From: Burkholderiales bacterium
Lineage (GTDB): Bacteria > Pseudomonadota > Gammaproteobacteria > Burkholderiales > SG8-41
Length of the DNA: 64,000 nt
Reading direction: 5' to 3'
Assembly: GCA_019634975.1 (NCBI GenBank)
Contig: JAHCAI010000014.1
Span: 1 to 64,000, forward strand
Made by a program: the position numbers and the translations under genes. This document shows, piece by piece, positions 41,347-49,907 of this stretch. The notes under the pieces were generated by a model. That model was not told the origin of the DNA. It did not search any database and saw nothing but the letters and a program-made list of their open reading frames with translations. Positions within the stretch are counted from its first letter, which is position 1; each line of letters starts with the position of its first letter.

Positions 41347-42749
41347 AGGCCGTGAGCGAACTCGCCTACCTGAGCATCGCGGAGGCCACCGCGCTGATCC
41401 GTGGCAGGAAACTGTCTCCGGTGGAATGGACGCAGGCACTGATCGCCCGGATCGAGCGGTACGACGGCCGGCTGAACGCCTTCCTGCGCTTCACGCCGGA
41501 CATTGCACTCGCCGACGCCCGGCGGGCCGAGGCCGAAATCGCCGCGGGTCAGTGGCGCGGTCCGTTGCACGGCGTGCCTTACGGGCTGAAGGACATCGTC
41601 GATTATGCCGGCCTGCCGACCACCGCGCACTCGGCCATCCTGAAAGACAATGTCGCAACGCAGGACGCCTTTGTCACCCAGAAACTGCGCGCGGCCGGCG
41701 CGGTGTTCATGGGCAAGCTCTCCACCCATGAGTTCGCTCTCGGCGGCCCCTGCTTCGACCTGCCCTGGCCGCCCGCCCGCAATCCATGGAACCGCGACCA
41801 TTTCTGCGGCGGATCGTCCAGCGGCTCCGGCGTGGCCACCGCTGCCGGTTTCCTGCCTTTCGCGGTCGGCACCGATACCGGCGGTTCGGTACGCAATCCG
41901 TCGACCATGTGCGGCGTCACCGGCATCAAGCCGACCTACGGCCTGGTCAGCCGGCGCGGCGTGTTCCCCCTCGCCTATTCGCTCGACCACGTCGGACCGC
42001 TGACGCGCACCGTGAAGGACAACGCCACAGTGCTGAACGTTCTTGCAGGCCATGACGGCATGGATCCCGGCAGCGTGGCCAGGCCCGGCGTCGACTACGC
42101 CGCCTGGACGGACAAGGGTCTCAAGGGTGTACGCATCGGCTGGCTCAGGCATTTTTACCACGAGGACATCAAGGCCGATCCGCAGATGGGCGCAGCAATA
42201 GATGCTGCCGTACTGAAAATGGAGGAACTCGGCGCGTGCGTCAGCGAGGTGAAAACCATTCCGCTCGCGCGCTTCCAGGCCTGTAACCGGGTCATCATGG
42301 GCGCCGAATCGTATGCGATCCACCAGAACTGGCTGCGCGAGCGACCGCAGGACTATGGCGAGATCACCCGCCAGCGTTTTCTCTACGGTGCGATGTACAG
42401 TGCCAGCGATTACGTCAACGCGCTGCGGCTGCGCACCAAATATGCCGCAGACTTCCACGCGCTGTTCAATGACGTGGACGTCGTTGTCACGGCGAGCGCA
42501 CACGATCCCGCGTGCCGGATCGACGACCACGAGGCCTGCGAATTCATCTATGGCCGGCAGGCACGCGCGCCTTTCAATGTCACCGGCAGTCCGGCCGTCG
42601 CTGTGCCGGCCGGCTTCACTGCGGAAGGCCTGCCGCTCGGCATACAGATCGTCGCAGCGCCCCATAATGAAGCCATGGTGTACCGGGTTGGTGCGGCCTA
42701 CGAGGCGGCTACGGACTGGACCCGGCGGCGCCCGGTGCTGACGGCCTGA
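41343..42749 (+). CDS. amidase-signature enzyme (GatA/AtzE-like), partner of the AtzG-like protein
   Basis: A 468-residue amidase. The Ser-cisSer-Lys triad is present: Lys in VPYGLKDIVDYAG, the cis-Ser in FCGGSSSGSGVATAAG and the nucleophile Ser in VGTDTGGSVRNPSTMCG. It hydrolyses an amide or carbamoyl group; substrate unknown. It is clearly paralogous to the amidase at 45238 (same YLSIAEA start and FDLPWPPxRNPW segment). GTG 41343 overlaps the small-subunit stop, giving translational coupling. Confidence 0.88.
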   Translation: MKAVSELAYLSIAEATALIRGRKLSPVEWTQALIARIERYDGRLNAFLRFTPDIALADARRAEAEIAAGQWRGPLHGVPYGLKDIVDYAGLPTTAHSAILKDNVATQDAFVTQKLRAAGAVFMGKLSTHEFALGGPCFDLPWPPARNPWNRDHFCGGSSSGSGVATAAGFLPFAVGTDTGGSVRNPSTMCGVTGIKPTYGLVSRRGVFPLAYSLDHVGPLTRTVKDNATVLNVLAGHDGMDPGSVARPGVDYAAWTDKGLKGVRIGWLRHFYHEDIKADPQMGAAIDAAVLKMEELGACVSEVKTIPLARFQACNRVIMGAESYAIHQNWLRERPQDYGEITRQRFLYGAMYSASDYVNALRLRTKYAADFHALFNDVDVVVTASAHDPACRIDDHEACEFIYGRQARAPFNVTGSPAVAVPAGFTAEGLPLGIQIVAAPHNEAMVYRVGAAYEAATDWTRRRPVLTA

Positions 42750-42894
42750 GCCGGGATGCGTACAGTGCGACGGGGACCATCGACAAAAAAGGCGACGACA
42801 GGCCGGCAGGTCTGATTCTTGCTGGGAGGAGGCAGGTTCGGAACGATCACCAATCCCTCGGTGATCTGCGACAACCTTGAAAACTGGAGGTCAC

Positions 42895-43869
42895 ATGAAA
42901 GCAGATTCAAAACGACAGTGGATCACCTCGGCATTGGTCGCAGCCGTTGCCGCGTTTTCACCGATCACCGCAGGTGCAGCCTGGCCGGAACGGCCGGTGC
43001 GCATAGTCGTGCCCTGGGCGCCCGGCGGCAGCACCGACATCGTCACGCGCATCCTGGCAGCCGACCTCACCAAGCGCCTCGGACAGCAGTTTGTCGTCGA
43101 GAATCGCGCGGGTGCCGGCGCCATCGTCGGCATGCAGTTCACCGCGCAGCAACCCCCCGACGGCTATACCTTCCTGCTCAATTCGACCGGTTACGGTTAC
43201 CTGATCAACAAGGGTTCTAACGTCGACCTTGTGAAGTCCTTTGACTCGGTCGCGATGATCGGGCTTTCCGACAGTGCGCTGGTAGTCAACCCGCACCTGC
43301 CGGTGAACACCGTGAAAGACCTGATCGCGCTGGCGAAAAAACGGCCCGGCGAACTGCTTTATTCGTCCTCCGGCGTGGGCGGCTTTCCGCACATGAACAC
43401 CGAGCTCTTCAAGCTGATGGCCGGCGTGGACATGACCCACATACCCTTCAAGGGCGGCGGCCCGGCAATCGCTGACACTGCGGCCGGCAACACGCAGTTG
43501 CAGATCGGCTCGATTCCCACCGTCATCGGCCATGTCCGCGCCAATCGCCTAAAGGCCATTGCCGTCGGCGGATCCAAGCCCAATCCGGCATTGCCCGGAC
43601 TGCCGACGATCAGCGAGTCCGGGGTTCCCGGCTACCAGTCGCAGATCTGGTTCGGGCTGTTCGGGCCGAAAGCGCTGCCGTCGGCCATCGTCTCGGCCAT
43701 GCATGGCGCGGTCAACACTGCCCTCGACACACCCGATGTCATCAAGCGGCTCAATGACCAGGGCGTGGATGTGACCAAGATGTCGACGCCTGCGTTTGCC
43801 AAGCTGATGGCGTCTGAGCAGGAGAAGTGGGCCAAGGTCATCAAGGCCGCCAATATCACCGGCGAATGA
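42895..43869 (+). CDS. Bug-family (TctC-type) solute-binding receptor
   Basis: A 324-residue periplasmic binding protein: signal peptide ending ITAGAA, then WPERPVRIVVPWAPGGSTDI (first Bug motif with the substrate loop), QQPPDGYTFLLNS (second), HIPFKGGGPAIADTAAGNTQ and ISESGVPGYQSQIWFG. No TctA/TctB membrane genes are near. ATG 42895 has GGAGG 5 bases upstream. It sits between two amidase genes, so an amide or its product is a plausible ligand. Confidence 0.9.
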   Translation: MKADSKRQWITSALVAAVAAFSPITAGAAWPERPVRIVVPWAPGGSTDIVTRILAADLTKRLGQQFVVENRAGAGAIVGMQFTAQQPPDGYTFLLNSTGYGYLINKGSNVDLVKSFDSVAMIGLSDSALVVNPHLPVNTVKDLIALAKKRPGELLYSSSGVGGFPHMNTELFKLMAGVDMTHIPFKGGGPAIADTAAGNTQLQIGSIPTVIGHVRANRLKAIAVGGSKPNPALPGLPTISESGVPGYQSQIWFGLFGPKALPSAIVSAMHGAVNTALDTPDVIKRLNDQGVDVTKMSTPAFAKLMASEQEKWAKVIKAANITGE

Positions 43870-45203
43870 CCGGACAAGGGCCCAACCGCATGCCGAAATC
43901 ATCCGGTCTGATACCCCCGCAAGACAGTCACGCCCTGCGGTCCGCGGCAGAAGCCGCAGCAGCAGTCCGCGCCGGGAAATTGACATCGGAGGCCCTGGTA
44001 TCTGCGTGCCTGGACCGCATCGCGCAACGTGAGGAAGAGGTCCGCGCATGGGCCTGGATCGACCCCGATCAGGCGCTGGCGCAGGCGCGCGACCGCGACC
44101 GCGAGACGCCGCGCTCCTGGCTTCACGGCATTCCGGTCGGCATCAAGGACGTCATCGACACCTGCGACATGCCGACCGGCTACGGCTCCCCGATCTATGA
44201 GGGCCACCGGCCGGTCACCGACGCCGCCTGCGTGGCGCAAATCCGCGAACTGGGCGGTGTCATTCTGGGCAAGACCGTGTCGACGGAATTCGCGACGCGC
44301 CATCCGAACAAGACCCGCAATCCGCACCGTCTGGACCGCACGCCGGGCGGGTCCTCGAGCGGCTCGGGTGCCGCCGTCGCGGATTTCATGGTGCCCCTGG
44401 CGCTGGGCACGCAGACTTCGTCCTCGGTCATCCGGCCCGCAGCCTATTGCGGCGTGGTCGGTTACAAGCCGAGCTTCGGCCTGATCAACCGCGCGGGCCT
44501 GAAATTTCTGGCTGAATCGCTGGACACCATCGGCATCCTGTCGCGCACCGTCACCGATGCCGGCATGCTGGCCTCCCTGTTGTCCGGACTGCCGGCGGGT
44601 CCGACAACCTTCACCGCCGGCAAGCCGCCGCGCATCGGCCTTTGCCGCACGCCGTGGTGGAGCGAAGCCTCGCCACCGGTGCAGCAATCGCTGATGCAGT
44701 GCGCCGAGCGCTTTCGCGCGGCCGGAGCCAGCGTCACCGAGATCGAGTTTCCGGCGGAGTTCGCGGAACTGAACGCGGTGCAGATCCGGCTGAGCTCCTA
44801 CGAGTTTTTCCGCGCCCTCACCCACGAGCGCACCCGGCACCCGGAGCAGATCTCCGACAGCCTGACGCGGCGCATTGCCGCCGGCGGGCAGGTCGGCCGT
44901 TCGGAGTACGAGGCTGCAGTGGCCTTCACCCGGCGCTGCCAGGCCTGGATGGCGGACGCGATGTCCGGCTACGAACTGCTGATGGCGCCCAGCGCGCCCG
45001 ACGAAGCACCGGACATCTCGGGCACGGGGGAACCCACCTTCGGTTTGATGTGGACTCTGCTGCAGATGCCCTGCATGACCCTGCCCTGCGGGTACGGGCC
45101 GGCAAGACTGCCGCTGGGCGTGCAGCTGGCGGCCGCCAGCGGCAACGACCTGGGTCTCTATCGCGATGCGGTCTGGGCCGAACGGGTGCTGGCCAGCCGT
45201 TGA
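43866..45203 (+). CDS. amidase-signature enzyme, second paralogue
   Basis: A 445-residue amidase. Triad: Lys in IPVGIKDVIDTC, cis-Ser in PGGSSSGSGAAVADFM, and nucleophile region LALGTQTSSSVIRPAAYCG, where the usual Gly-Gly-Ser is Ser-Ser-Ser. It is more distant from the other two amidases in the locus. ATG 43866 overlaps the Bug stop (ATGA); a second ATG at 43890 is also possible. Part of the same operon as the AtzG-like gene. Confidence 0.88.
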   Translation: MTGQGPNRMPKSSGLIPPQDSHALRSAAEAAAAVRAGKLTSEALVSACLDRIAQREEEVRAWAWIDPDQALAQARDRDRETPRSWLHGIPVGIKDVIDTCDMPTGYGSPIYEGHRPVTDAACVAQIRELGGVILGKTVSTEFATRHPNKTRNPHRLDRTPGGSSSGSGAAVADFMVPLALGTQTSSSVIRPAAYCGVVGYKPSFGLINRAGLKFLAESLDTIGILSRTVTDAGMLASLLSGLPAGPTTFTAGKPPRIGLCRTPWWSEASPPVQQSLMQCAERFRAAGASVTEIEFPAEFAELNAVQIRLSSYEFFRALTHERTRHPEQISDSLTRRIAAGGQVGRSEYEAAVAFTRRCQAWMADAMSGYELLMAPSAPDEAPDISGTGEPTFGLMWTLLQMPCMTLPCGYGPARLPLGVQLAAASGNDLGLYRDAVWAERVLASR

Positions 45204-45237
45204 CCGTCACTCATCGCCGGTACGGCCCGAACCGGAA

Positions 45238-46869
45238 TCAGTCAAACCGGAACACCAGCGAGGGTTGTTCCATCAGTCCGCGCGCGCGGCGCATGCGCCC
45301 GGCCATCGCCAGTGCATGGGGTGCCGTTTCCAGCAGGATCATCATCTGCCGCTCATCAAGTCGAAGTCCCGCCTGCCGGGCCATCCGCTCGACATGGGAC
45401 TGCATCGCCGCGTCCAGTAATGAAGGCCGGGGCTCGTTCGCCTTGAGGTCCGGCAGCGGCGGGGCATCGCCCTCGACCAGCGGCGGTCGGCGCAGGTGCC
45501 AGTCGGTAGCCTGCTGGAAGGCATGGCCGGCCTGCAGCACGCGCGCATCGTCGCCCGGCCGCCCGATCAGCTGCATGCCCAGCGGCAGGCCTCCGCTGCT
45601 GCTGCCGCAGGGCAGCGCGAGCGCCGGAGTACGCCCGGTGTTCGACGGCGTGCAGACATTGCTCTTAAGCCAGAAATTCTCGGTGCGGTAGTCTTCGAAG
45701 CGCGGAGCGGGTCCGAAGCCGCTGGCGAGCAGTACATCAAAACGGTCGAAGACCGGGCGCAGATCCTCAAGGTAGCGCCGATGCTCGCGCAAGGCCTGGA
45801 CGTAATCGGCTGACTGGAACAGGCAGGCCGGCAGCGCCCGGCCGAGGAAATCGCGGCCGAATTTTCCCGGGCTGCGGATCAGGTTCTCCTGATGGATCGA
45901 AAAAATCTCGCTTTCGGCGATGATCACCTTGATGTCAAAGCCGTCCTGGACGGGTCGGATCCTGCAGCTGTCGATGCTGGCGCCGAGATCGCGGAAAACC
46001 GACACCGCCTCTTCCAGCGCGCGGGCATGCTCGGGGACCGCCGGAATGTCCTCTTCCCAGTAATGGCGCAACACCCCGATGCGCAGGCCTTTGAGCGGCC
46101 CGTTGAGGCGGCCGCGGAAATCCACGGGTTCATGGCGGATGCTGCCCGGATCGGCCGGATCGTACCCGGCGATCGCCTGCAGCAGGATCGCGCAATCCTC
46201 GACGCTGCGCGCCATCGGGCCGCAGTGGTCGAAGGTAAAGGAGTTCGGCATCACTCCGGCACGGCTCACCATCCCGTAAGTGGGCATGAAGCCGGTGATC
46301 CCGCAGAACGACGCCGGGCCGCGGATCGAGCCGCCGGTATCTGAACCCATCGCCGCCGGAACAAAACCCGCCGCCAGCGCGGCCGCCGAGCCGCTGGATG
46401 ATCCCCCGGTGAACCGCGACAGGTCCCAGGGATTGCGTGACGGCGGCCAAGGCAGGTCGAAGGAGGGTCCGCCATGCGCGAACTCGTGGGTCTGCAGCTT
46501 GCCCAGCAGGATGGCACCGGCTTCGCGCAGCCTGCGCGCAACCGTGCAGTCCTGCGCCGGCACATGGTCCGCACACACGGCCGAACCGCCCGAGGTCAGG
46601 ATGCCTGCAGTCTCGTAGATATCCTTCAGGCCGAAAGGCATGCCGTGCAATGGACCCCGGTACTGCCCGCGCCTGATATCCCGCTCGGCCTCACGCGCGG
46701 CGGCCAGCGCTGGCTCCGCCGTCAGTGTGATGAAGGCCTGCACTCGCCGGTCCAGCCGGTCTATGCGTTTCAGCAGCGCCTCCGTGAACTCCACCGGTGA
46801 CAGCCCGCCCGATTCGATAAGCGACGCCGCTTCGGCTATGGAAAGGTAGTGCATGTCGTTCACGTCCAT
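45238..46869 (-). CDS. amidase with C-terminal AtzG-like domain fusion
   Basis: A 543-residue amidase. Triad: Lys in GMPFGLKDIYETAG, cis-Ser in FTGGSSSGSAAALAAG, nucleophile in GSDTGGSIRGPASFCG. The amidase domain ends near residue 460 (RRPPLVEGD). After a Pro-rich linker there are ~65 residues (VERMARQAGLRLDERQMMIL to MEQPSLVF) that align with the free AtzG-like protein at 41143. Start 46869 is a choice among three Met codons (46884, 46869, 46854). Convergent with the other amidase genes. Confidence 0.85.
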   Translation of the reverse strand: MDVNDMHYLSIAEAASLIESGGLSPVEFTEALLKRIDRLDRRVQAFITLTAEPALAAAREAERDIRRGQYRGPLHGMPFGLKDIYETAGILTSGGSAVCADHVPAQDCTVARRLREAGAILLGKLQTHEFAHGGPSFDLPWPPSRNPWDLSRFTGGSSSGSAAALAAGFVPAAMGSDTGGSIRGPASFCGITGFMPTYGMVSRAGVMPNSFTFDHCGPMARSVEDCAILLQAIAGYDPADPGSIRHEPVDFRGRLNGPLKGLRIGVLRHYWEEDIPAVPEHARALEEAVSVFRDLGASIDSCRIRPVQDGFDIKVIIAESEIFSIHQENLIRSPGKFGRDFLGRALPACLFQSADYVQALREHRRYLEDLRPVFDRFDVLLASGFGPAPRFEDYRTENFWLKSNVCTPSNTGRTPALALPCGSSSGGLPLGMQLIGRPGDDARVLQAGHAFQQATDWHLRRPPLVEGDAPPLPDLKANEPRPSLLDAAMQSHVERMARQAGLRLDERQMMILLETAPHALAMAGRMRRARGLMEQPSLVFRFD

Positions 46870-46926
46870 CAACAATGCCCCCATCGAATGTTTCGAATGG
46901 CCAGCCAGCGCGTGACCCAGCTGCTC

Positions 46927-47772
46927 CTAGCGGGTCACTGTCGGCTTCCAGCCATAAGCTTTCGCGCAGGCTCCACCCATCAGCATTGCCCGCTCGCCGT
47001 CACTGATGCGGTCGGTCAGGCGGAAAGGCTCCACCGCCTGCTCATAGTTGACGACCGCGTAGGCGCGGGTCCAGTCGGTGCCCCACAGGCAGCGCTCGAA
47101 GCCCCAGGCGTCGAACACGCGTGCCAGCGGGTCCCAGATGTCCGGGTAGGGATAGGGCTCCTGTGACAGCGTGCAGACGCCGCTGACCTTGATCACCAGG
47201 TTGTCGCGCTTTGCCAGGTCCAGCACCTTGGGCAGGTCGGCCCAGGGTTCGGCTGCCCGCGCCGCGGGTTCGTGCGGCTGCAGGATGCCGAGGTGGTCGA
47301 GGATGAAACGCGTCCCGGGATGGCGGTCGATCAGCGCGGCGCCCGCATCGAGGTTGCCCCAGCACAGGATGTTGACCGGAAAGCCGTGGCGCGCCGCGGC
47401 GCGCAGCATGCGATCGAGCCCGGCATGGCCGACGCGGTGCGGCGAGTCCGGCTTCATCAGCGTGCGGATGCCGACCGTGCCCGGCGTCTTTTTCCATTCG
47501 GCGACGACATCCTCCACCGCCGGATCATCCGGATCCACCGGCTTGACCAGGCCGAACTTGCCGGGATGCGCCCGCTGCACTTCGACCGCATAACTCGCGT
47601 CGTAGCCGTACATCGAAAACGATGAGATGAAGATCGCCCCGTCGACGCCCACCCGGTCCATTGCCGCAACCATTTCGTCGCCGGTGGCCGAGGGCGGCCA
47701 GTTCGGCACGGTGCGCCAGGGACGTTGCGGGGTGTTGGCCTCGTAGGCGTGGATCTGCGAATCGATGATCAT
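46927..47772 (-). CDS. amidohydrolase-2 family (TIM-barrel) hydrolase
   Basis: A 281-residue TIM-barrel hydrolase or decarboxylase of the Amidohydrolase_2 family. It starts MIIDSQIHAYEANTPQRPW, where the usual first metal His (HxH) is Gln (QIH). GTRFILDHLGILQPHEP and CLWGTDWTRAYAV carry the later His and Asp. The metal site may therefore differ from HxH enzymes. It is 57 bases upstream of the fused amidase in the same direction and probably cotranscribed. Confidence 0.8.
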   Translation of the reverse strand: MIIDSQIHAYEANTPQRPWRTVPNWPPSATGDEMVAAMDRVGVDGAIFISSFSMYGYDASYAVEVQRAHPGKFGLVKPVDPDDPAVEDVVAEWKKTPGTVGIRTLMKPDSPHRVGHAGLDRMLRAAARHGFPVNILCWGNLDAGAALIDRHPGTRFILDHLGILQPHEPAARAAEPWADLPKVLDLAKRDNLVIKVSGVCTLSQEPYPYPDIWDPLARVFDAWGFERCLWGTDWTRAYAVVNYEQAVEPFRLTDRISDGERAMLMGGACAKAYGWKPTVTR

Positions 47773-47797
47773 GGTGTTGAGGACTCCGGTGAGTGGA

Positions 47798-48253
47798 TTA
47801 ACGCACGCCGAGCAACTGCACCTCAAACACCAGCGTCGCGTTCGGCGGAATGACGCCGCCCGCGCCGCGCGCGCCATAGGCGATCGCCGGCGGGCAGGTC
47901 AGGCGCGCCGCGCCGCCGACCCTCATCATGCCCACGCCCTCGGTCCAGCACTTGATCACGCCGTTCAGCGGAAACTCGATCGGCTCGCCGCGGCTGAAGG
48001 AGCTGTCGAACTCCTTGCCGTTGGGGAACATGCCGCGGTAATGCACTTTCACCGTCGAGGTCGGCGAGGGCTGCGTGCCCCTGCCTTCCTTCACCATCTC
48101 GATCACCAGGCCACTGGGCAGCGTTCTCGCGGCAGAACCGGCGGGAGCAGCAGGCCCGGTTTGCGCCGGAGCCGGCGTCGCCACCAGTGCCATCACCATT
48201 ACAGCCGGGCCAAGCATGCGGCACATTTCGAATGCTGAACTTTTGAGTGTCAT
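47798..48253 (-). CDS. FKBP-type peptidyl-prolyl cis-trans isomerase
   Basis: A 151-residue exported PPIase: an N-terminal signal-like segment (MLGPAVMVMALVATPAPAQ), then an FKBP_C domain with VKVHYRGMFPNGKEFDSSFS, VIKCWTEGVGMMRVGGAARL, ACPPAIAYGARGAGGVIPPN-like strand and TLVFEVQLLGV. Periplasmic folding helper. Start 48253 is chosen just before the signal; an ATG at 48265 is possible. Confidence 0.85.
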   Translation of the reverse strand: MTLKSSAFEMCRMLGPAVMVMALVATPAPAQTGPAAPAGSAARTLPSGLVIEMVKEGRGTQPSPTSTVKVHYRGMFPNGKEFDSSFSRGEPIEFPLNGVIKCWTEGVGMMRVGGAARLTCPPAIAYGARGAGGVIPPNATLVFEVQLLGVR

Positions 48254-48266
48254 CCTGTCTTCCATG

Positions 48267-49298
48267 TCACGGGGTAAATCTGACGACCCGGTTGCGGCCT
48301 TCGCGTTTCGCGACGTACATCGCGCGGTCGGCGCGGGCCTGGATGGCGTCGATGCTGCGGCCATCCTCGGGATAGCAGGCGAGGCCGATGCTGACGCTGG
48401 TCGCGAGCCACTTTCCGTCGATTTCCACCTGCCCTTCGCTGACCGCACGCACTATCCGCTGTGCCACCTCCGCCGCGCGTTCCGGCGAGGTCTCCGGGAG
48501 AAGCACGACGAACTCGTCGCCACCGTAGCGCGCCAGCACGTCGGTCTGGCGCAGTTCGTCAGCGATGCTTTTCGCCACCAGCTTGATCAGGCGGTTGCCG
48601 GCCTCGTGCCCGTGCCCGTCGTTGATTTCCTTGAGGTTGTCGGCATCAATCATCAGCAAACTTGCGGGACGGCTGTAGCGTACCGCCTGGGCGAAGAGAC
48701 GGTCGACAACGATGCTGAAGCCGCGCATGTTGTAGAGACCCGTGAGTTCGTCGGTTTCCGCCAGGAGGCGCGCCTGGTTCAGGCCGTAACGGATATCGGC
48801 GGAAAACATGGTGGTGATGTAGGCCACCAGGATCATCGGCGCAAGCTGGCCTGCGAGGCCGCCAATGTAGGCCAGAGTGAGCATCGAGCCCGAAGAATGC
48901 TCGCCCAGCAGCATGAAGCAGGCAACGATCAGCATCATCACGAGCATCGTCGCGATCTTGCCCAGGGTGAGCGCACTGGTGATGATCACAAGCAGGTAGG
49001 TGTTGATCAGCGGGCTCGCAAGCTTGCCGGTGAACCACAACACCCAGGTTATGAACAGCATCATGCCGAAGGTCTCGATCGCGATTTTCCAGCGTGATTC
49101 GGCCTTGTAAAAATTTGCATAGCGGAAGCTCATCACGAACGCGGCATAGAAAAACAGCCCGGTCGTAATGGCGACCCTGTCGTCGGCAGCGGGACCCTCA
49201 AAGATCTGGTACAGCAGCACCAGCACCAGCAGCAGCCACTCGATCTCGGCCACAGTGCGCGATACCCCCCGCAACTCCTCCTGCGCGATGCTCGGCAT
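48267..49298 (-). CDS. membrane-anchored diguanylate cyclase (GGDEF)
   Basis: A 343-residue c-di-GMP synthase. About five membrane helices (residues ~18-165) precede a cytosolic GGDEF domain: TDELTGLYNMRGFSIVVDRL, LLMIDADNLKEINDGHGHEA and the active-site RYGGDEFVVLLPE. The inhibitory I-site RQTD lies five residues before GGDEF, so product feedback is likely. No sensor domain beyond the membrane part. Confidence 0.92.
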   Translation of the reverse strand: MPSIAQEELRGVSRTVAEIEWLLLVLVLLYQIFEGPAADDRVAITTGLFFYAAFVMSFRYANFYKAESRWKIAIETFGMMLFITWVLWFTGKLASPLINTYLLVIITSALTLGKIATMLVMMLIVACFMLLGEHSSGSMLTLAYIGGLAGQLAPMILVAYITTMFSADIRYGLNQARLLAETDELTGLYNMRGFSIVVDRLFAQAVRYSRPASLLMIDADNLKEINDGHGHEAGNRLIKLVAKSIADELRQTDVLARYGGDEFVVLLPETSPERAAEVAQRIVRAVSEGQVEIDGKWLATSVSIGLACYPEDGRSIDAIQARADRAMYVAKREGRNRVVRFTP

Positions 49299-49353
49299 GT
49301 CAACGTACTCCTGTCAGATCATCATGCCAGCAACCCATCCGTTCATCCAAGTC

Positions 49354-49839
49354 TTAATTGTCTTTTGGAATCACGATCTGGGTCTGGGTCACTATCGCCA
49401 CACGCCGGCCGTCGGGATTGCTGATCGTCGTCTGCCACACCATCGTGGTGCGGCCGATGTGCATCGGCAGCGTGGTCGCGGCCAGCGTGTCACCCTCGCC
49501 CGCGGCGAAAAAATTGGTCTTCGATTCCAGCGTCGTCGTGCGGCAGCCCTCGGGCAGATTCGCCAGCGTGCCCATCGCGCCGAGGATGTCGGCGAAGGCC
49601 ATCAGCACGCCGCCGTTGATGCGTCCGCTGCGGTTGATGTGGTCGGCGGTGACGCTCATCTCCGCGTCGATGCGTTTTTTCGACAGCTTGCGCAGACGGA
49701 TGCCCAGCGCGCGGCCCATGCCCACTGACAGCGATTGTTCGATCATTGCGCGGTTCGCGGCCGGCAGGGTATTGGCCGGCAGCTTTGCGCCGGCCTTCGC
49801 ACCCACGGATCGGAGCGGGGATTTCTTTTCGCGGGTCAC
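49354..49839 (-). CDS. PaaI-type hotdog thioesterase
   Basis: A 161-residue hotdog protein. DHINRSGRINGGVLMAFADI resembles the PaaI/DUF4442 active-site helix (Asn/Gly-Gly), followed by TTTLESKTNFFAAGEGDTLA and TMVWQTTISNPDGRRVAIVT. It probably cleaves an acyl-CoA. GTG 49839 is preceded by AAAAAGGAAT; just upstream lies AT-rich copy e. Confidence 0.82.
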   Translation of the reverse strand: MTREKKSPLRSVGAKAGAKLPANTLPAANRAMIEQSLSVGMGRALGIRLRKLSKKRIDAEMSVTADHINRSGRINGGVLMAFADILGAMGTLANLPEGCRTTTLESKTNFFAAGEGDTLAATTLPMHIGRTTMVWQTTISNPDGRRVAIVTQTQIVIPKDN

Positions 49840-49852
49840 TGCGATTCCTTTT

Positions 49853-49883
49853 TCAAGTATTTGTTTTTAAACATTATTTAAAC
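49853..49883 (-). repeat. AT-rich dispersed element, copy e
   Basis: On the minus strand AATGTTTAAAAACAAATACT then TG. It lies between the aldolase stop and the thioesterase start, oriented with both genes. Confidence 0.6.
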
Positions 49884-49907
49884 CCGCCGGTCGCCGGCCA
49901 ACACGGC

